Below are positions 19,285-28,367 of a stretch of DNA of 64,000 bases, piece after piece. This DNA comes from Ignavibacteriota bacterium. GTDB taxonomy: Bacteria > Bacteroidota > Ignavibacteria > Ignavibacteriales > Ignavibacteriaceae. Every line of letters begins with the position of its first letter. Within the stretch, counting starts at the first letter, position 1. The translations under genes and the position numbers were made by a program. The notes below the pieces were generated by a model that worked only from the letters and a program-made list of their open reading frames with translations, searched no databases and had not been told where the DNA came from. The stretch covers positions 3,085,001-3,149,000 of the forward strand of contig CP053446.1 of NCBI GenBank assembly GCA_013285405.1. Reading direction: 5' to 3'.

Positions 19285-20214
19285 ATGGACAAATTAAAAA
19301 AAATAATATCAAATTTTTCGAAGACTGTAAAAGAAAATCCCGGAACTATCTTCGGAATTCTTTATCCTTATATTTTGGTGATAATTGTTGCCATCGGAAT
19401 ATATTATGTTGCAAATGAAGGGAACATTGCCTTAAACAAAAATTCAGCATTTATACCTGATACAATAATCGTATCTGATCTTCCGGTTGTTCAGGCGAAA
19501 ACGGTTCCTCCGGTAGATATTTTTAAAATGAAAGAACCAACACCTGAATTACTTGCAAAAGGAAAAGAACTTTACACAAATACTTGTGCAACCTGTCATA
19601 ACGAAACTGGCGCCGGTGGTGGTCCTGCTTCTGTTGGAATGAATCCTGCCCCAAGAAATTTTACAAGCCCTGATGGCTGGATAAACGGTAGAACAATTTC
19701 CGGAATTTATACAACTCTTGAAGAGGGAATTAAGGGTAGTGCTATGATCTCATATAATTTCCTTACTCCGGAAGATAGGATTTCGCTTGCTCATTACATC
19801 AGACAGCAATTTATGACAAATCCTCCTGTTGATACTGATGATGATTTAGCTGCATTGAACTCATTATATAATTTATCTGCCGGAGTAAAAATTCCTGCAC
19901 AGATTCCTGTCAGCACCGCAATGAATATTCTTACTTCTGAAAATTCAGATAAAATTGAAAAACTTAACAAAGCAATCAAGACACTGGAAGCTGACAAATC
20001 TGATTATCCCGCCGCTATCTTTAGTGAAGTTGTCAGTAATGAAAAACTTGCGCTATCTTCACTGATCAATTCAGAAAGCTGGAAAAGCAGTGATGTATCT
20101 TTTATGAATTATTTAAATCTAAATGTTAACGAAAATGGATTTAACACAAGAGCACTCGAACTTTCCAATAATGACAGAATTGCTTTGTTTAATTACTTAA
20201 GCAAAATTTTATAG
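19285..20214 (+). CDS. Membrane-anchored cytochrome c
   Basis: 309 residues with one N-terminal membrane segment (IFGILYPYILVIIVAIGIYYV) and a class I heme domain. The heme motif is CATCH in LYTNTCATCHNETGAGGG, with a candidate axial Met in IKGSAMISYNFLTPEDR. A second region of about 110 residues follows the heme domain and has no recognised motif. Placed between ACIII and SCO/oxidase genes, it is a natural electron carrier between ACIII and the oxidase, whose subunit II has no fused heme domain here. That role is inference. Confidence 0.85.
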   Translation: MDKLKKIISNFSKTVKENPGTIFGILYPYILVIIVAIGIYYVANEGNIALNKNSAFIPDTIIVSDLPVVQAKTVPPVDIFKMKEPTPELLAKGKELYTNTCATCHNETGAGGGPASVGMNPAPRNFTSPDGWINGRTISGIYTTLEEGIKGSAMISYNFLTPEDRISLAHYIRQQFMTNPPVDTDDDLAALNSLYNLSAGVKIPAQIPVSTAMNILTSENSDKIEKLNKAIKTLEADKSDYPAAIFSEVVSNEKLALSSLINSESWKSSDVSFMNYLNLNVNENGFNTRALELSNNDRIALFNYLSKIL

Positions 20215-20222
20215 TAACACTT

Positions 20223-21011
20223 ATGAAATTTCATATAGGTATATTTTTAATTGCTGTACTGACCCAAGCCATCTTTTCAAACAATCAGATTGAAATTGGT
20301 GTTGATGAACAGCTTGGGAAAAATATTCCTCTGGAAGTAATGTTCAATGATGAGAATGGAAACCAGGTAATTTTATCAGAACTAATTACCGGACCAACAA
20401 TTTTAACTTTCGTTTATTACAACTGTCCGGGGATTTGCAATCCGCTTATGTTTGAATTAGCAAATGTGATGAACAAATCTGATCTTGAACCGGGTTATGA
20501 TTACAATGTTATTTCAATCAGTATTGATGAATTTGAAAACCCCGAAAAAGCCTCAGTCAAAAAGAAAGAAATGTTATCCGGATTCGATAAAGAAATCTCA
20601 CCTGATAGCTGGAGATTTTTAACAGGCTCAATTGAAAATATTAAAACTATGACCGATGCTGCCGGGTTTTATTTTAAGCGCGAGGATAAAGAGTTAAGAC
20701 ATGCTGGAACTTTAATCTTCATAGATAAAGATGGAAAAATATGCAGATACTTATTCCCAGGTTATACAGAAAGTCGTGGTTATGGTATTTTACCGTTCGA
20801 TTTTAAAATGGCAGTTATTGAAACTGGTGAAAGTAAAGTATCTCCAACGATCGCAAGATTTCTGAGATTTTGTTTCAGCTATGAAACAGAAGGACAGAAA
20901 TATACATTAAGTTTTACAAGGATTTTTGGTGCTGCGATTTTATTATTTGCCGGAATTTTTTTCGTTACTATCAGATTGAAATCAAAGAAAGAAATTATTA
21001 AAACAAGGTGA
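20223..21011 (+). CDS. SCO1/SenC family copper chaperone
   Basis: 262 residues. It has a signal/anchor at the N-terminus, a thioredoxin-like SCO domain and a C-terminal transmembrane segment (IFGAAILLFAGIFFVTIRL). The copper ligands are present: C68 and C72 in YYNCPGICNPL, and H160 in RHAGTLIFID. SCO proteins deliver copper to the CuA centre of oxidase subunit II, whose gene is downstream. The start lies 8 bases after the cytochrome c stop. Confidence 0.92.
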   Translation: MKFHIGIFLIAVLTQAIFSNNQIEIGVDEQLGKNIPLEVMFNDENGNQVILSELITGPTILTFVYYNCPGICNPLMFELANVMNKSDLEPGYDYNVISISIDEFENPEKASVKKKEMLSGFDKEISPDSWRFLTGSIENIKTMTDAAGFYFKREDKELRHAGTLIFIDKDGKICRYLFPGYTESRGYGILPFDFKMAVIETGESKVSPTIARFLRFCFSYETEGQKYTLSFTRIFGAAILLFAGIFFVTIRLKSKKEIIKTR

Positions 21012-21017
21012 TATACT

Positions 21018-22679
21018 ATGGCAGGTGATTCTGCAGCTATAAAAACAAACGGACACGAACCAAGTTATCTCGAATATAAAGGGAAGCATACTGGTATTTT
21101 GGGATGGATACTTTCCACCGACCATAAACGAATCGGAATTCTGTATTTAATTTCTCTTTCTATTTTTTTCCTTGCAGGAGCTACATTCGGATTTTTAATG
21201 AGGCTCGAATTAATTGCTCCCGGACGAACGATTATGGATGCACAAACATATAACTCCATTTTTACCCTTCATGGAGTTATCATGATATTCCTTTTTGTAA
21301 TTCCCGGTATTCCTGCTGTTTTCGGAAATTTTATGCTTCCAATTCTTATTGGTGCGAAAGACGTTGCATTTCCCAGAATAAATTTGATGTCATGGTATAT
21401 GTATGCAATCGGAGGGTTGCTGGCAATAATATCAATCTTGCTACCCGGCGGTCCTGCTGATACAGGCTGGACATTTTATATTCCGTATTCAGTCAGAACT
21501 AATACTAATGTAATTTTCACACTAATTGCTGCTTTTATTCTAGGGTTCTCTTCAATTTTAACCGGATTGAATTTTGTAACTACTGTTCATCGTATGAGAG
21601 CACCTGGAATGACCTGGTTCAAAATGCCGCTTTCAATCTGGTCAATTTATTCTACAGCATGGGTTCAGGTATTAGCTACTCCTATCATAGGTATCACTTT
21701 GCTTCTTGTAGCTATTGAAAGATGGCTGGGTGTTGGAATTTTTGATCCGGCATTGGGTGGTGATCCGGTTCTGTTTCAACATTTATTTTGGATCTATTCA
21801 CATCCAGCAGTTTATATAATGATATTACCGGCGATGGGAATGGTTTCAGAAATAATTCCGGTATTTGCACGAAGAACAATTTTTGGTTACAAGTTTATCG
21901 CATTTTCAAGTGTTGCAATAGCACTTCTTGGATCACTGGTTTGGGCTCATCATATGTTTACAGTTGGAATGAGCAATACTGGTCAGTTTATTTTTTCATT
22001 GCTTACTATGCTGGTAGCCATCCCAAGTGCAATAAAAGTTTTCAATTGGGTTGCTACTTTATACAAAGGATCAATTCTTGTTGAAACTCCAATGCTTTTC
22101 GTTCTAGCATTTATATTTCTATTTACAATTGGAGGATTAACAGGTGTTATGCAGGGAATCCTCTCAATAGATATACAGGTTCATGATACTTCTTTCATTG
22201 TTGCTCACTTTCACTATGTAATGTTTGGTGGAACAGGTTTTGGTTTCTTTGCTGCATTACACTACTGGTTTCCTAAAATGTTTGGCAGAATGTATAACAA
22301 GAAATTATCAAAAATATATTTCTGGTTGTTGTTTGTGGGTTTCAATTTTTTATACTTCCCGATGTTTATTATGGGATGGCTCGGAATGCCAAGAAGATAC
22401 TACGATTATCTTCCTGAATTTCAAAGCTATCATGTTATTTCAACAGTTGGATCCTGGATTTTAGTTGCAGGGTTATTGTTGATGATTTACAATATGTATC
22501 GTTCTAAAATCAAAGGTCAAATTGTTACCGAAAAAAATATCTGGGGTGGAGAAACATTAGAATGGCAAATTGAAACACCACCAATTCACGAAAATTTTCA
22601 TCGGATTCCTGTAATTAAAACCGATCCTTACCAGTACAAATTAAATGAACTAAGCCTGGAAAAAGAGGTGGCTAATTGA
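21018..22679 (+). CDS. ctaD: Cytochrome c oxidase subunit I (A2-type heme-copper oxidase)
   Basis: 553 residues with about 12 transmembrane helices. This is the catalytic oxygen-reducing and proton-pumping subunit. CuB ligands: H262 in YSHPAVY, with Y266 as its expected crosslinked tyrosine, and H311-H312 in VWAHHMFTVGM. Heme-ligand region: VHDTSFIVAHFHYVMFGG. The YSHP motif replaces the glutamate of the D-channel (EVY-type) and is the hallmark of A2-type oxidases such as the Rhodothermus caa3. The gene ends in a TTGA overlap with subunit III. Confidence 0.96.
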   Translation: MAGDSAAIKTNGHEPSYLEYKGKHTGILGWILSTDHKRIGILYLISLSIFFLAGATFGFLMRLELIAPGRTIMDAQTYNSIFTLHGVIMIFLFVIPGIPAVFGNFMLPILIGAKDVAFPRINLMSWYMYAIGGLLAIISILLPGGPADTGWTFYIPYSVRTNTNVIFTLIAAFILGFSSILTGLNFVTTVHRMRAPGMTWFKMPLSIWSIYSTAWVQVLATPIIGITLLLVAIERWLGVGIFDPALGGDPVLFQHLFWIYSHPAVYIMILPAMGMVSEIIPVFARRTIFGYKFIAFSSVAIALLGSLVWAHHMFTVGMSNTGQFIFSLLTMLVAIPSAIKVFNWVATLYKGSILVETPMLFVLAFIFLFTIGGLTGVMQGILSIDIQVHDTSFIVAHFHYVMFGGTGFGFFAALHYWFPKMFGRMYNKKLSKIYFWLLFVGFNFLYFPMFIMGWLGMPRRYYDYLPEFQSYHVISTVGSWILVAGLLLMIYNMYRSKIKGQIVTEKNIWGGETLEWQIETPPIHENFHRIPVIKTDPYQYKLNELSLEKEVAN

Positions 22680-23299
22680 ATTCAACTGAACATATAACAG
22701 AAACTCATATTCATCGGGATGATGTAGCTTCCAGAATGGGGATGTGGTTGTTCTTGTTTACTGAGCTTTTGCTTTTTGGCGGAATGTTTCTCTTGTATTC
22801 TGTTTACAGGTTTGACCATGCTGATCAGTTTCACCTTGCCGCAAAGGAACTCAATACTATCCTCGGCACATTTAATACTGCGATACTGCTTACAAGCAGT
22901 CTGACGATTGCTTTATCCATAGTTGCTATTCAAAGAGATCAGAAAAATTTATCAGTGTTACTGCAGATATTGACGATAATCCTCGCACTATTCTTTTTAA
23001 TAAATAAATATTTTGAATGGAGTGCAAAGTTCCATCACGGAATTTATCCGGGAAGTGAAATTCTGCTTTCAAAGAGTTCGGGTGAGATTTTATTTTTCGG
23101 ACTATACTACGTGATGACCGGTTTACATGGTATTCACGTTGTTGTTGGAATGTTCCTGATTGCGGTGATGACCAGACAAACTAAAAAAGGTGTGATCACA
23201 AAAGACAGCTATGTGAGACTTGAAAATGCGGGATTGTATTGGCACCTTGTAGATATTATTTGGATATTCCTTTTCCCACTATTCTATCTTATTACATAA
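22676..23299 (+). CDS. ctaE: Cytochrome c oxidase subunit III
   Basis: 207 residues with about five to six hydrophobic helices. Family motifs include RMGMWLFLFTELLLFGGMF near the start and GLHGIHVVVGMFLI and YWHLVDIIWIFLFPLFYL near the end. The start is a TTG overlapping the subunit I stop (TTGA). It is followed 9 bases later by the small subunit IV. Confidence 0.93.
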   Translation: MNSTEHITETHIHRDDVASRMGMWLFLFTELLLFGGMFLLYSVYRFDHADQFHLAAKELNTILGTFNTAILLTSSLTIALSIVAIQRDQKNLSVLLQILTIILALFFLINKYFEWSAKFHHGIYPGSEILLSKSSGEILFFGLYYVMTGLHGIHVVVGMFLIAVMTRQTKKGVITKDSYVRLENAGLYWHLVDIIWIFLFPLFYLIT

Positions 23300-23308
23300 G
23301 GAAAATAA

Positions 23309-23602
23309 ATGCAGACTCACGACAAACCTCATCAGCAGTCACACAGCTACAGCACATATATCATCGTTTGGCTGGCACTTATGGCTCTTACTGCAATTAC
23401 GGTCGCAATAGCCGGAATGAATATAGGTAGGTTTACAGTTGCGACAGCCCTCATAATTGCATCTGTTAAAGCATACCTGGTGCTTTCAATCTTTATGCAT
23501 CTCAGAAGCGAAACAAAAGTATTTGCAATTTTCGTAATTGTTGCTCTGTTCTTTCTGGGAATTTCGTTTGTATTATTATTCTCTGATTATTCATTCCAGT
23601 AA
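23309..23602 (+). CDS. Cytochrome c oxidase subunit IV (caa3-type, small)
   Basis: 97 residues with three hydrophobic segments and a His-rich N-terminus (QTHDKPHQQSHSYSTY). It contains the conserved patch KAYLVLSIFMHLRSE, characteristic of the small subunit IV of bacterial caa3-type oxidases. Its position between subunits III and II supports the call. It probably has a structural or assembly role. Confidence 0.88.
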   Translation: MQTHDKPHQQSHSYSTYIIVWLALMALTAITVAIAGMNIGRFTVATALIIASVKAYLVLSIFMHLRSETKVFAIFVIVALFFLGISFVLLFSDYSFQ

Positions 23603-23615
23603 GGGTATTCAAAGT

Positions 23616-24257
23616 ATGTTTGATGGTCTATCTAATTTTGTAAATTCATTTGACACAACATTCCTTGTGGTACTCATTGTATGCGTGTTCTTTCTTACAC
23701 TGATTACAGTTCTGATGTTGGTGTTCGTATTTAAATACAGCCGAAAAAAAAATCCGAGAGGTACGAATATTCATGGTAATGTTGCACTTGAGATCACATG
23801 GACAGCAATTCCAACAATACTCGTACTGATAATGTTTTGGTTTGGATGGGAGAATTATTTAGAAACCGTTAATGTCCCGGAAAATGCAATGCCGGTTAAG
23901 GTTACAGCGCAAATGTGGAAATGGAGTTTTGAGTATGAAGACGGAAAAAAAACAGATACTCTTTACGTACCGGTTGACATACCAGTAAAATTGATTTTAC
24001 ATTCTACCGATGTTAGTCATGCTTTCTTTGTTCCAGCATTCAGAATTAAAAAAGATGTTTACCCGAATCAGGAAAGAATTGCCTGGTTTGTCGCAAACAA
24101 ACCTGGTGAATATCATATAGCTTGTGCAGAATACTGCGGTCTGAATCATTCTTATATGGCTTCCACAATAGTTGTATTAAATGAAGTTGATTTTAAAAAC
24201 TGGATGTATGGAATGAGCGATGAAGATCTCAAACTGATGGAACAATTGACAAACTAG
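23616..24257 (+). CDS. ctaC: Cytochrome c oxidase subunit II
   Basis: About 213 residues with two N-terminal membrane helices and a cupredoxin CuA domain. CuA ligands are intact: C170, C174, H178 and M181 in CAEYCGLNHSYM, and the upstream His in STDVSHAFFVPAFR. There is no C-terminal cytochrome c fusion, unlike many caa3 subunit II proteins, so a separate cytochrome c must donate electrons. The frame opens at 23538, but ATG 23616, just after the subunit IV stop, gives the right N-terminus. Subunit II comes last in the order I-III-IV-II. Confidence 0.94.
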   Translation: MFDGLSNFVNSFDTTFLVVLIVCVFFLTLITVLMLVFVFKYSRKKNPRGTNIHGNVALEITWTAIPTILVLIMFWFGWENYLETVNVPENAMPVKVTAQMWKWSFEYEDGKKTDTLYVPVDIPVKLILHSTDVSHAFFVPAFRIKKDVYPNQERIAWFVANKPGEYHIACAEYCGLNHSYMASTIVVLNEVDFKNWMYGMSDEDLKLMEQLTN

Positions 24258-24278
24258 GAACTCCCGAAGTAAAACAAT

Positions 24279-25142
24279 TTGAAAAATACACTTAAAATAT
24301 TCTTTGAATTGACTAAAATTAGGATTACACTATTTGTAATGTTAACAACAGCATTTGGTTATATTGCTGCAAGTAGTCAGATTGATATTAGAATTATTCC
24401 AGTTCTTATAGGTGTACTTTTACTCGCATTTGGTTCCGCAGCATTGAATCACTATCAAGAAAAAGATTTTGATTCAAAAATGAATCGTACAAATAAAAGA
24501 CCCATTCCATCAGGCAGGATTTCACCAGTAAATGTTTTGATTGTTTCAACAGGGCTTGTGATTATCGGCTCAGTTATCCTGATTGTTTTTACGGATTTTC
24601 TGGTTCTTTCTCTTGGGCTGTTAAACCTGGTATGGTATAATTTTTTTTATACATTACTAAAAAGGAAAACACCATTTGCTATAATTCCTGGTTCATTCGT
24701 TGGTGCAATTCCACCGGTAATTGGCTGGGTTGCTGCTGGTGGTTCAATGAGCGACCCACAGATGATCATAATAGCATTCTTCTTCTTCATCTGGCAGATA
24801 CCTCATTTCTGGCTTTTACTTTTGGTAATGGATGATGATTACAAACGCGCAGGGTTTCCTACACTTTCAATGTTATTCAATAAAGCGCAGCTTTCAAGAA
24901 TAACTTTTATCTGGATTATCTCAACTGTTGTCACCGGATTAATGATTCCGCTGTTCGGAATCGTTACTCAGCTCTGGATTGATATTGCATTATTCATAAG
25001 CGGAATGCTTCTTACCTGGAGAGCATTTGGATTGCTTGCTGAATCAAATGATTTTTCGGAATTTAGACTTAACTTCAGATCAATTAATTATTTTGCATTA
25101 AGTGTTGTGTTTTTCGTTTCAATTGACAAACTTATTTCCTGA
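24279..25142 (+). CDS. ctaB: Protoheme IX farnesyltransferase (heme O synthase)
   Basis: Transfers a farnesyl group to heme B to make heme O, the precursor of the heme A used by the oxidase. The 287 residues have about eight membrane segments. The allylic-diphosphate motif NHYQEKDFDSKMNRTNKRPI contains the DxxxD metal site, and PGSFVGAIPPVIGW and DDDYKRAGFPTLS are conserved loops. TTG at 24279 is the apparent start. It is the last gene of the respiratory block; no heme A synthase (ctaA) gene is adjacent. Confidence 0.94.
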   Translation: MKNTLKIFFELTKIRITLFVMLTTAFGYIAASSQIDIRIIPVLIGVLLLAFGSAALNHYQEKDFDSKMNRTNKRPIPSGRISPVNVLIVSTGLVIIGSVILIVFTDFLVLSLGLLNLVWYNFFYTLLKRKTPFAIIPGSFVGAIPPVIGWVAAGGSMSDPQMIIIAFFFFIWQIPHFWLLLLVMDDDYKRAGFPTLSMLFNKAQLSRITFIWIISTVVTGLMIPLFGIVTQLWIDIALFISGMLLTWRAFGLLAESNDFSEFRLNFRSINYFALSVVFFVSIDKLIS

Positions 25143-25329
25143 TCGAACAAATTGTGTTAGAATATTGTTCCCGAAGTTTTTTGAAAGTAAACAGTTCAAG
25201 GAGATATACTCTTCGCTTATCCTGATGAAAAATAATTATTTTTATATATTGAAATATTATAATTGTATCCTAATATCATAATACTTAACTTCGCAAAAAT
25301 TTTACAACAAATAATTGAAGGATAGAGAT

Positions 25330-28212
25330 ATGAAAAATAATTTTATACTAACACTTCTATTTATCGTTTGCCTTTCCGCTGCTTCATTTGCTCAACTCGA
25401 TTCAGTTTATTATTTGGGCCCTGCAGCAGGAAATGTTCCCTCCGGAGTAACTGTTACACTTAATCCGATGACATTTGATGAACCAATATCCGGTGATCCA
25501 ATTGAAATTAAAGACCTTGAGGGTCCATCTATAAACGGAAATTTAGAAAATTACGATCCGAGTAATTTACCTCCCTATGTTTACACCGAAGATAAGTTGA
25601 TTAAAAGTGTCAATAAAGGAACTACAGCGCAGACAGTTATATTGGATAAATGGGATGGCATAGCGATGACAAATTCCATACCTCCTGATCCAATTATGGC
25701 GGTTGGACCTGATCACGTTATCGCTTGTGTAAACAGTGCTTTCAGAGTTTGGGACAAGCAAGGAAATTTGTTAGCAAGTGTTAATGCGGATTCATGGATT
25801 TCACCCGTAATAGGATCCGGTGCTTTTGATCCTCAAATTATTTATGACCATTATGCTAACAGATGGTTTATGCTCTGGGATTGGCAGGATAGCCCATCGC
25901 AACAAGGTTGGTTTATTATTAGTTATTCAGATAATGCAGATCCATTTGGAACCTGGTATATGTATAAAATGGATGCTAAACTAAACGGAACAGCTAATTC
26001 AGGTACCTGGGGAGATTTCCCCCAGATCGGTTACGATGACCAAGCCATTTACATAAATTCACGCTCATTTAGTTGGGCAGGATATTATCAATATAACAAA
26101 ATAAGAATTCTTGATAAGTCAGTTTTGTATGCGAGTAACGGCGGCGTTTTGCCTTTTGTTGATCTATGGAGTATTGGACGACCAAATGTACCTTCAGATA
26201 AACCTGATGTGTTAGAACCAGCAATATGTTATACACCAGGTCAGGGTGGATATTTCTTTAATACACTACAAAATGGCGGTGTATATACTATTATGTATAA
26301 ATTGTTAAATCCAACTTCCCCAACTCCAAGATTAAGAGGAAAAACTCTTGTCGTTAATTCTTATGGTAATGCACCTCTTGCGCAGCAGCTTGGTGGCGGC
26401 ACCGGAATAGAGAGTGGTGGAAGCAAACATCGTCATTCACCTATTGTAAGAGATAATTATTTGTATGCTGCTCATTCAATTGCAAATACAACAAATGCTT
26501 CATACTCAAGCGTAAGATATTACAAAGTAGATTTAAGCAATGCTTCAATTTCTGAACAAGCAGAACTGGGAATGATAGGTTATTACTATTTGTACCCAGC
26601 ACTCGCTATTGACAAAGATCATAATATTCTCGTTACTTTCAGTCGGTCAGCAACAACAGAGTATGTCGGTGCATTTGTATCTTCCAAATATGCTGCAGAT
26701 CCACCGGGGTTGAATCCAAGCTTAATTTTGCAGCCAGGACTTGGAAATTATGTAGTTGATTTTGGTTCCGGTCGAAACAGGTGGGGTGATTATATGGGAA
26801 TTTATCTCGATCCAGTCAATGAGTATGATGTCTGGACATTTACGGAATATGTTCGTTCAACAAATACCTGGGGAACGTATGTTGGCAGGATTTTAATGGC
26901 TGCATTTCCGGGTGCTCACGCTTATGCTGAATCATTCAACGTTGATTTCGGTAATGCCCAGGTTGGTGCTACACCATCAACTAAAACGGTAATACTTACA
27001 AATTATGGTCAGGCAGACCTTGTTATCAGTGCGATCAATTCTCCCGTTGGTCCATTTTCATTACTAACCAATCTATCTTTGCCATACACTTTAGCCCCAT
27101 ATGATAGTGTAGACCTTGATTTTGAATTTGATCCGGCAAACCCAATAGTGTATGATGAATTAATAAGTTTCACAAGTAACGACCCGGATTTCCCAGGATT
27201 CAGATTGAAAGGTAGAGGTTTTGAAATCAATCCTGCTGTGTCGGACATTCTATATGCTGTTTCAAGTGCCGCTGACACTGGCAAAACGTTCTGGATTGAT
27301 AGGGCAACAGGATTAGGTACCGAAATCGGTCCTTCCAATTTTCCATCGATAAACACTGCAACGATTGATCCGGTAACAAATACTATATATGGGGTTATTC
27401 CAGGTACTACTGAAAGCGATCTCGTTAAAATAAATGCAACTGGGGGTGATGCTTACATAATTCACACACTTAATTTAGGTTTCCTCGTTGCAGTTGCTTG
27501 CGATACAAATGGAACTGTTTACGCAGGAACACAAGCCGGTGGAATTTATACTGTTGATGTTAATACAGGAGTTTATACCCAAGTTACAACAGCAAGCATT
27601 CAGTTGATGTCACTCGCTTTTAATCCTCTTACAAATGAGTTGTGGGCTTCATCGAAAGTTGCAATTGGTCAGAAAGACAAAATTTACAAGATTGATCTTA
27701 CTACTGGTGCTGCAATACTGATAGGTGAAACTGATTTCAATGTTCCTACTAATGATCTTGCTTTTGATGAAGCAGGAGTTCTTTTCGGAGTAATTGGTTC
27801 TCCAACAGAAAATGGAAGGATAATTATAATTGACACAAGCACAGGGCTTGGAACTCTTCTTGGAGATACCGGTTTCCAGGATGTCAGAGCTTTAGCTTAT
27901 ACAGTAAATAATCCGACCTCAGTTGATGATAATAATAATTCTTTACCGGAATCATTTTATCTTGCTCAAAACTATCCGAATCCATTCAACCCGAGTACAA
28001 AAATTTCATTCCGGATTGCTGAGCCAGGAATAGTAAGTTTGAAAGTTTTTGATATTCTTGGAAACGAAGTAATGTCTCTGGTTGATGAACAAAAACCTGC
28101 CGGGTTGTATGAAGTCAAATTTGATGCTTCATCATTAACGAGTGGTGTTTACTTCTATCAACTAAAATCAGGTAATTTGGTTCAAACGAAGAAAATGGTT
28201 TTGTTAAAGTGA
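25330..28212 (+). CDS. Large secreted protein with type IX secretion sorting domain
   Basis: About 960 residues. The signal peptide is MKNNFILTLLFIVCLSAASFA. The N-terminal 500 residues resemble a beta-propeller-like exo-domain (repeated YDHYANRWFMLWDW-style segments). An ASPM/SPD-2/Hydin-like immunoglobulin domain follows (VDFGNAQVGATPSTKTVILTN, about 540-640), then a second propeller-like region of Gly/Thr-rich repeats (VDVNTGVYTQVTT, IDLTTGAAILIGE). The C-terminal ~85 residues are a type A sorting domain (NYPNPFNPSTKISF, VFDILGNEV, GVYFYQLKSG, KKMVLLK). It is exported through Sec and then T9SS to the surface or medium. ATG 25330 follows AAGGA at 25318-25322. Ligand unknown. Confidence 0.88.
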   Translation: MKNNFILTLLFIVCLSAASFAQLDSVYYLGPAAGNVPSGVTVTLNPMTFDEPISGDPIEIKDLEGPSINGNLENYDPSNLPPYVYTEDKLIKSVNKGTTAQTVILDKWDGIAMTNSIPPDPIMAVGPDHVIACVNSAFRVWDKQGNLLASVNADSWISPVIGSGAFDPQIIYDHYANRWFMLWDWQDSPSQQGWFIISYSDNADPFGTWYMYKMDAKLNGTANSGTWGDFPQIGYDDQAIYINSRSFSWAGYYQYNKIRILDKSVLYASNGGVLPFVDLWSIGRPNVPSDKPDVLEPAICYTPGQGGYFFNTLQNGGVYTIMYKLLNPTSPTPRLRGKTLVVNSYGNAPLAQQLGGGTGIESGGSKHRHSPIVRDNYLYAAHSIANTTNASYSSVRYYKVDLSNASISEQAELGMIGYYYLYPALAIDKDHNILVTFSRSATTEYVGAFVSSKYAADPPGLNPSLILQPGLGNYVVDFGSGRNRWGDYMGIYLDPVNEYDVWTFTEYVRSTNTWGTYVGRILMAAFPGAHAYAESFNVDFGNAQVGATPSTKTVILTNYGQADLVISAINSPVGPFSLLTNLSLPYTLAPYDSVDLDFEFDPANPIVYDELISFTSNDPDFPGFRLKGRGFEINPAVSDILYAVSSAADTGKTFWIDRATGLGTEIGPSNFPSINTATIDPVTNTIYGVIPGTTESDLVKINATGGDAYIIHTLNLGFLVAVACDTNGTVYAGTQAGGIYTVDVNTGVYTQVTTASIQLMSLAFNPLTNELWASSKVAIGQKDKIYKIDLTTGAAILIGETDFNVPTNDLAFDEAGVLFGVIGSPTENGRIIIIDTSTGLGTLLGDTGFQDVRALAYTVNNPTSVDDNNNSLPESFYLAQNYPNPFNPSTKISFRIAEPGIVSLKVFDILGNEVMSLVDEQKPAGLYEVKFDASSLTSGVYFYQLKSGNLVQTKKMVLLK

Positions 28213-28238
28213 TCCGGAGCCTAAATTAAGTATTTATA

Positions 28239-28270
28239 GGGCGAGCTTTTGGCTCGCTCTTTTTTTTTCA
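28239..28270 (+). terminator. Rho-independent terminator
   Basis: A GC-rich hairpin (GCGAGC at 28241-28246 paired with GCTCGC at 28252-28257) is followed directly by a run of nine to ten T. It lies 27 bases after the stop of the large sorting-domain protein, so it probably ends that transcript. Confidence 0.9.
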
Positions 28271-28367
28271 ATAATCTTTCCAAAGATCAACAAATTACTT
28301 CAATTGTTTTTTTAACTTTTTTTAGTTAATGTTAGACAGGTTTCTTCAATTAATACGGGAGATGAAT

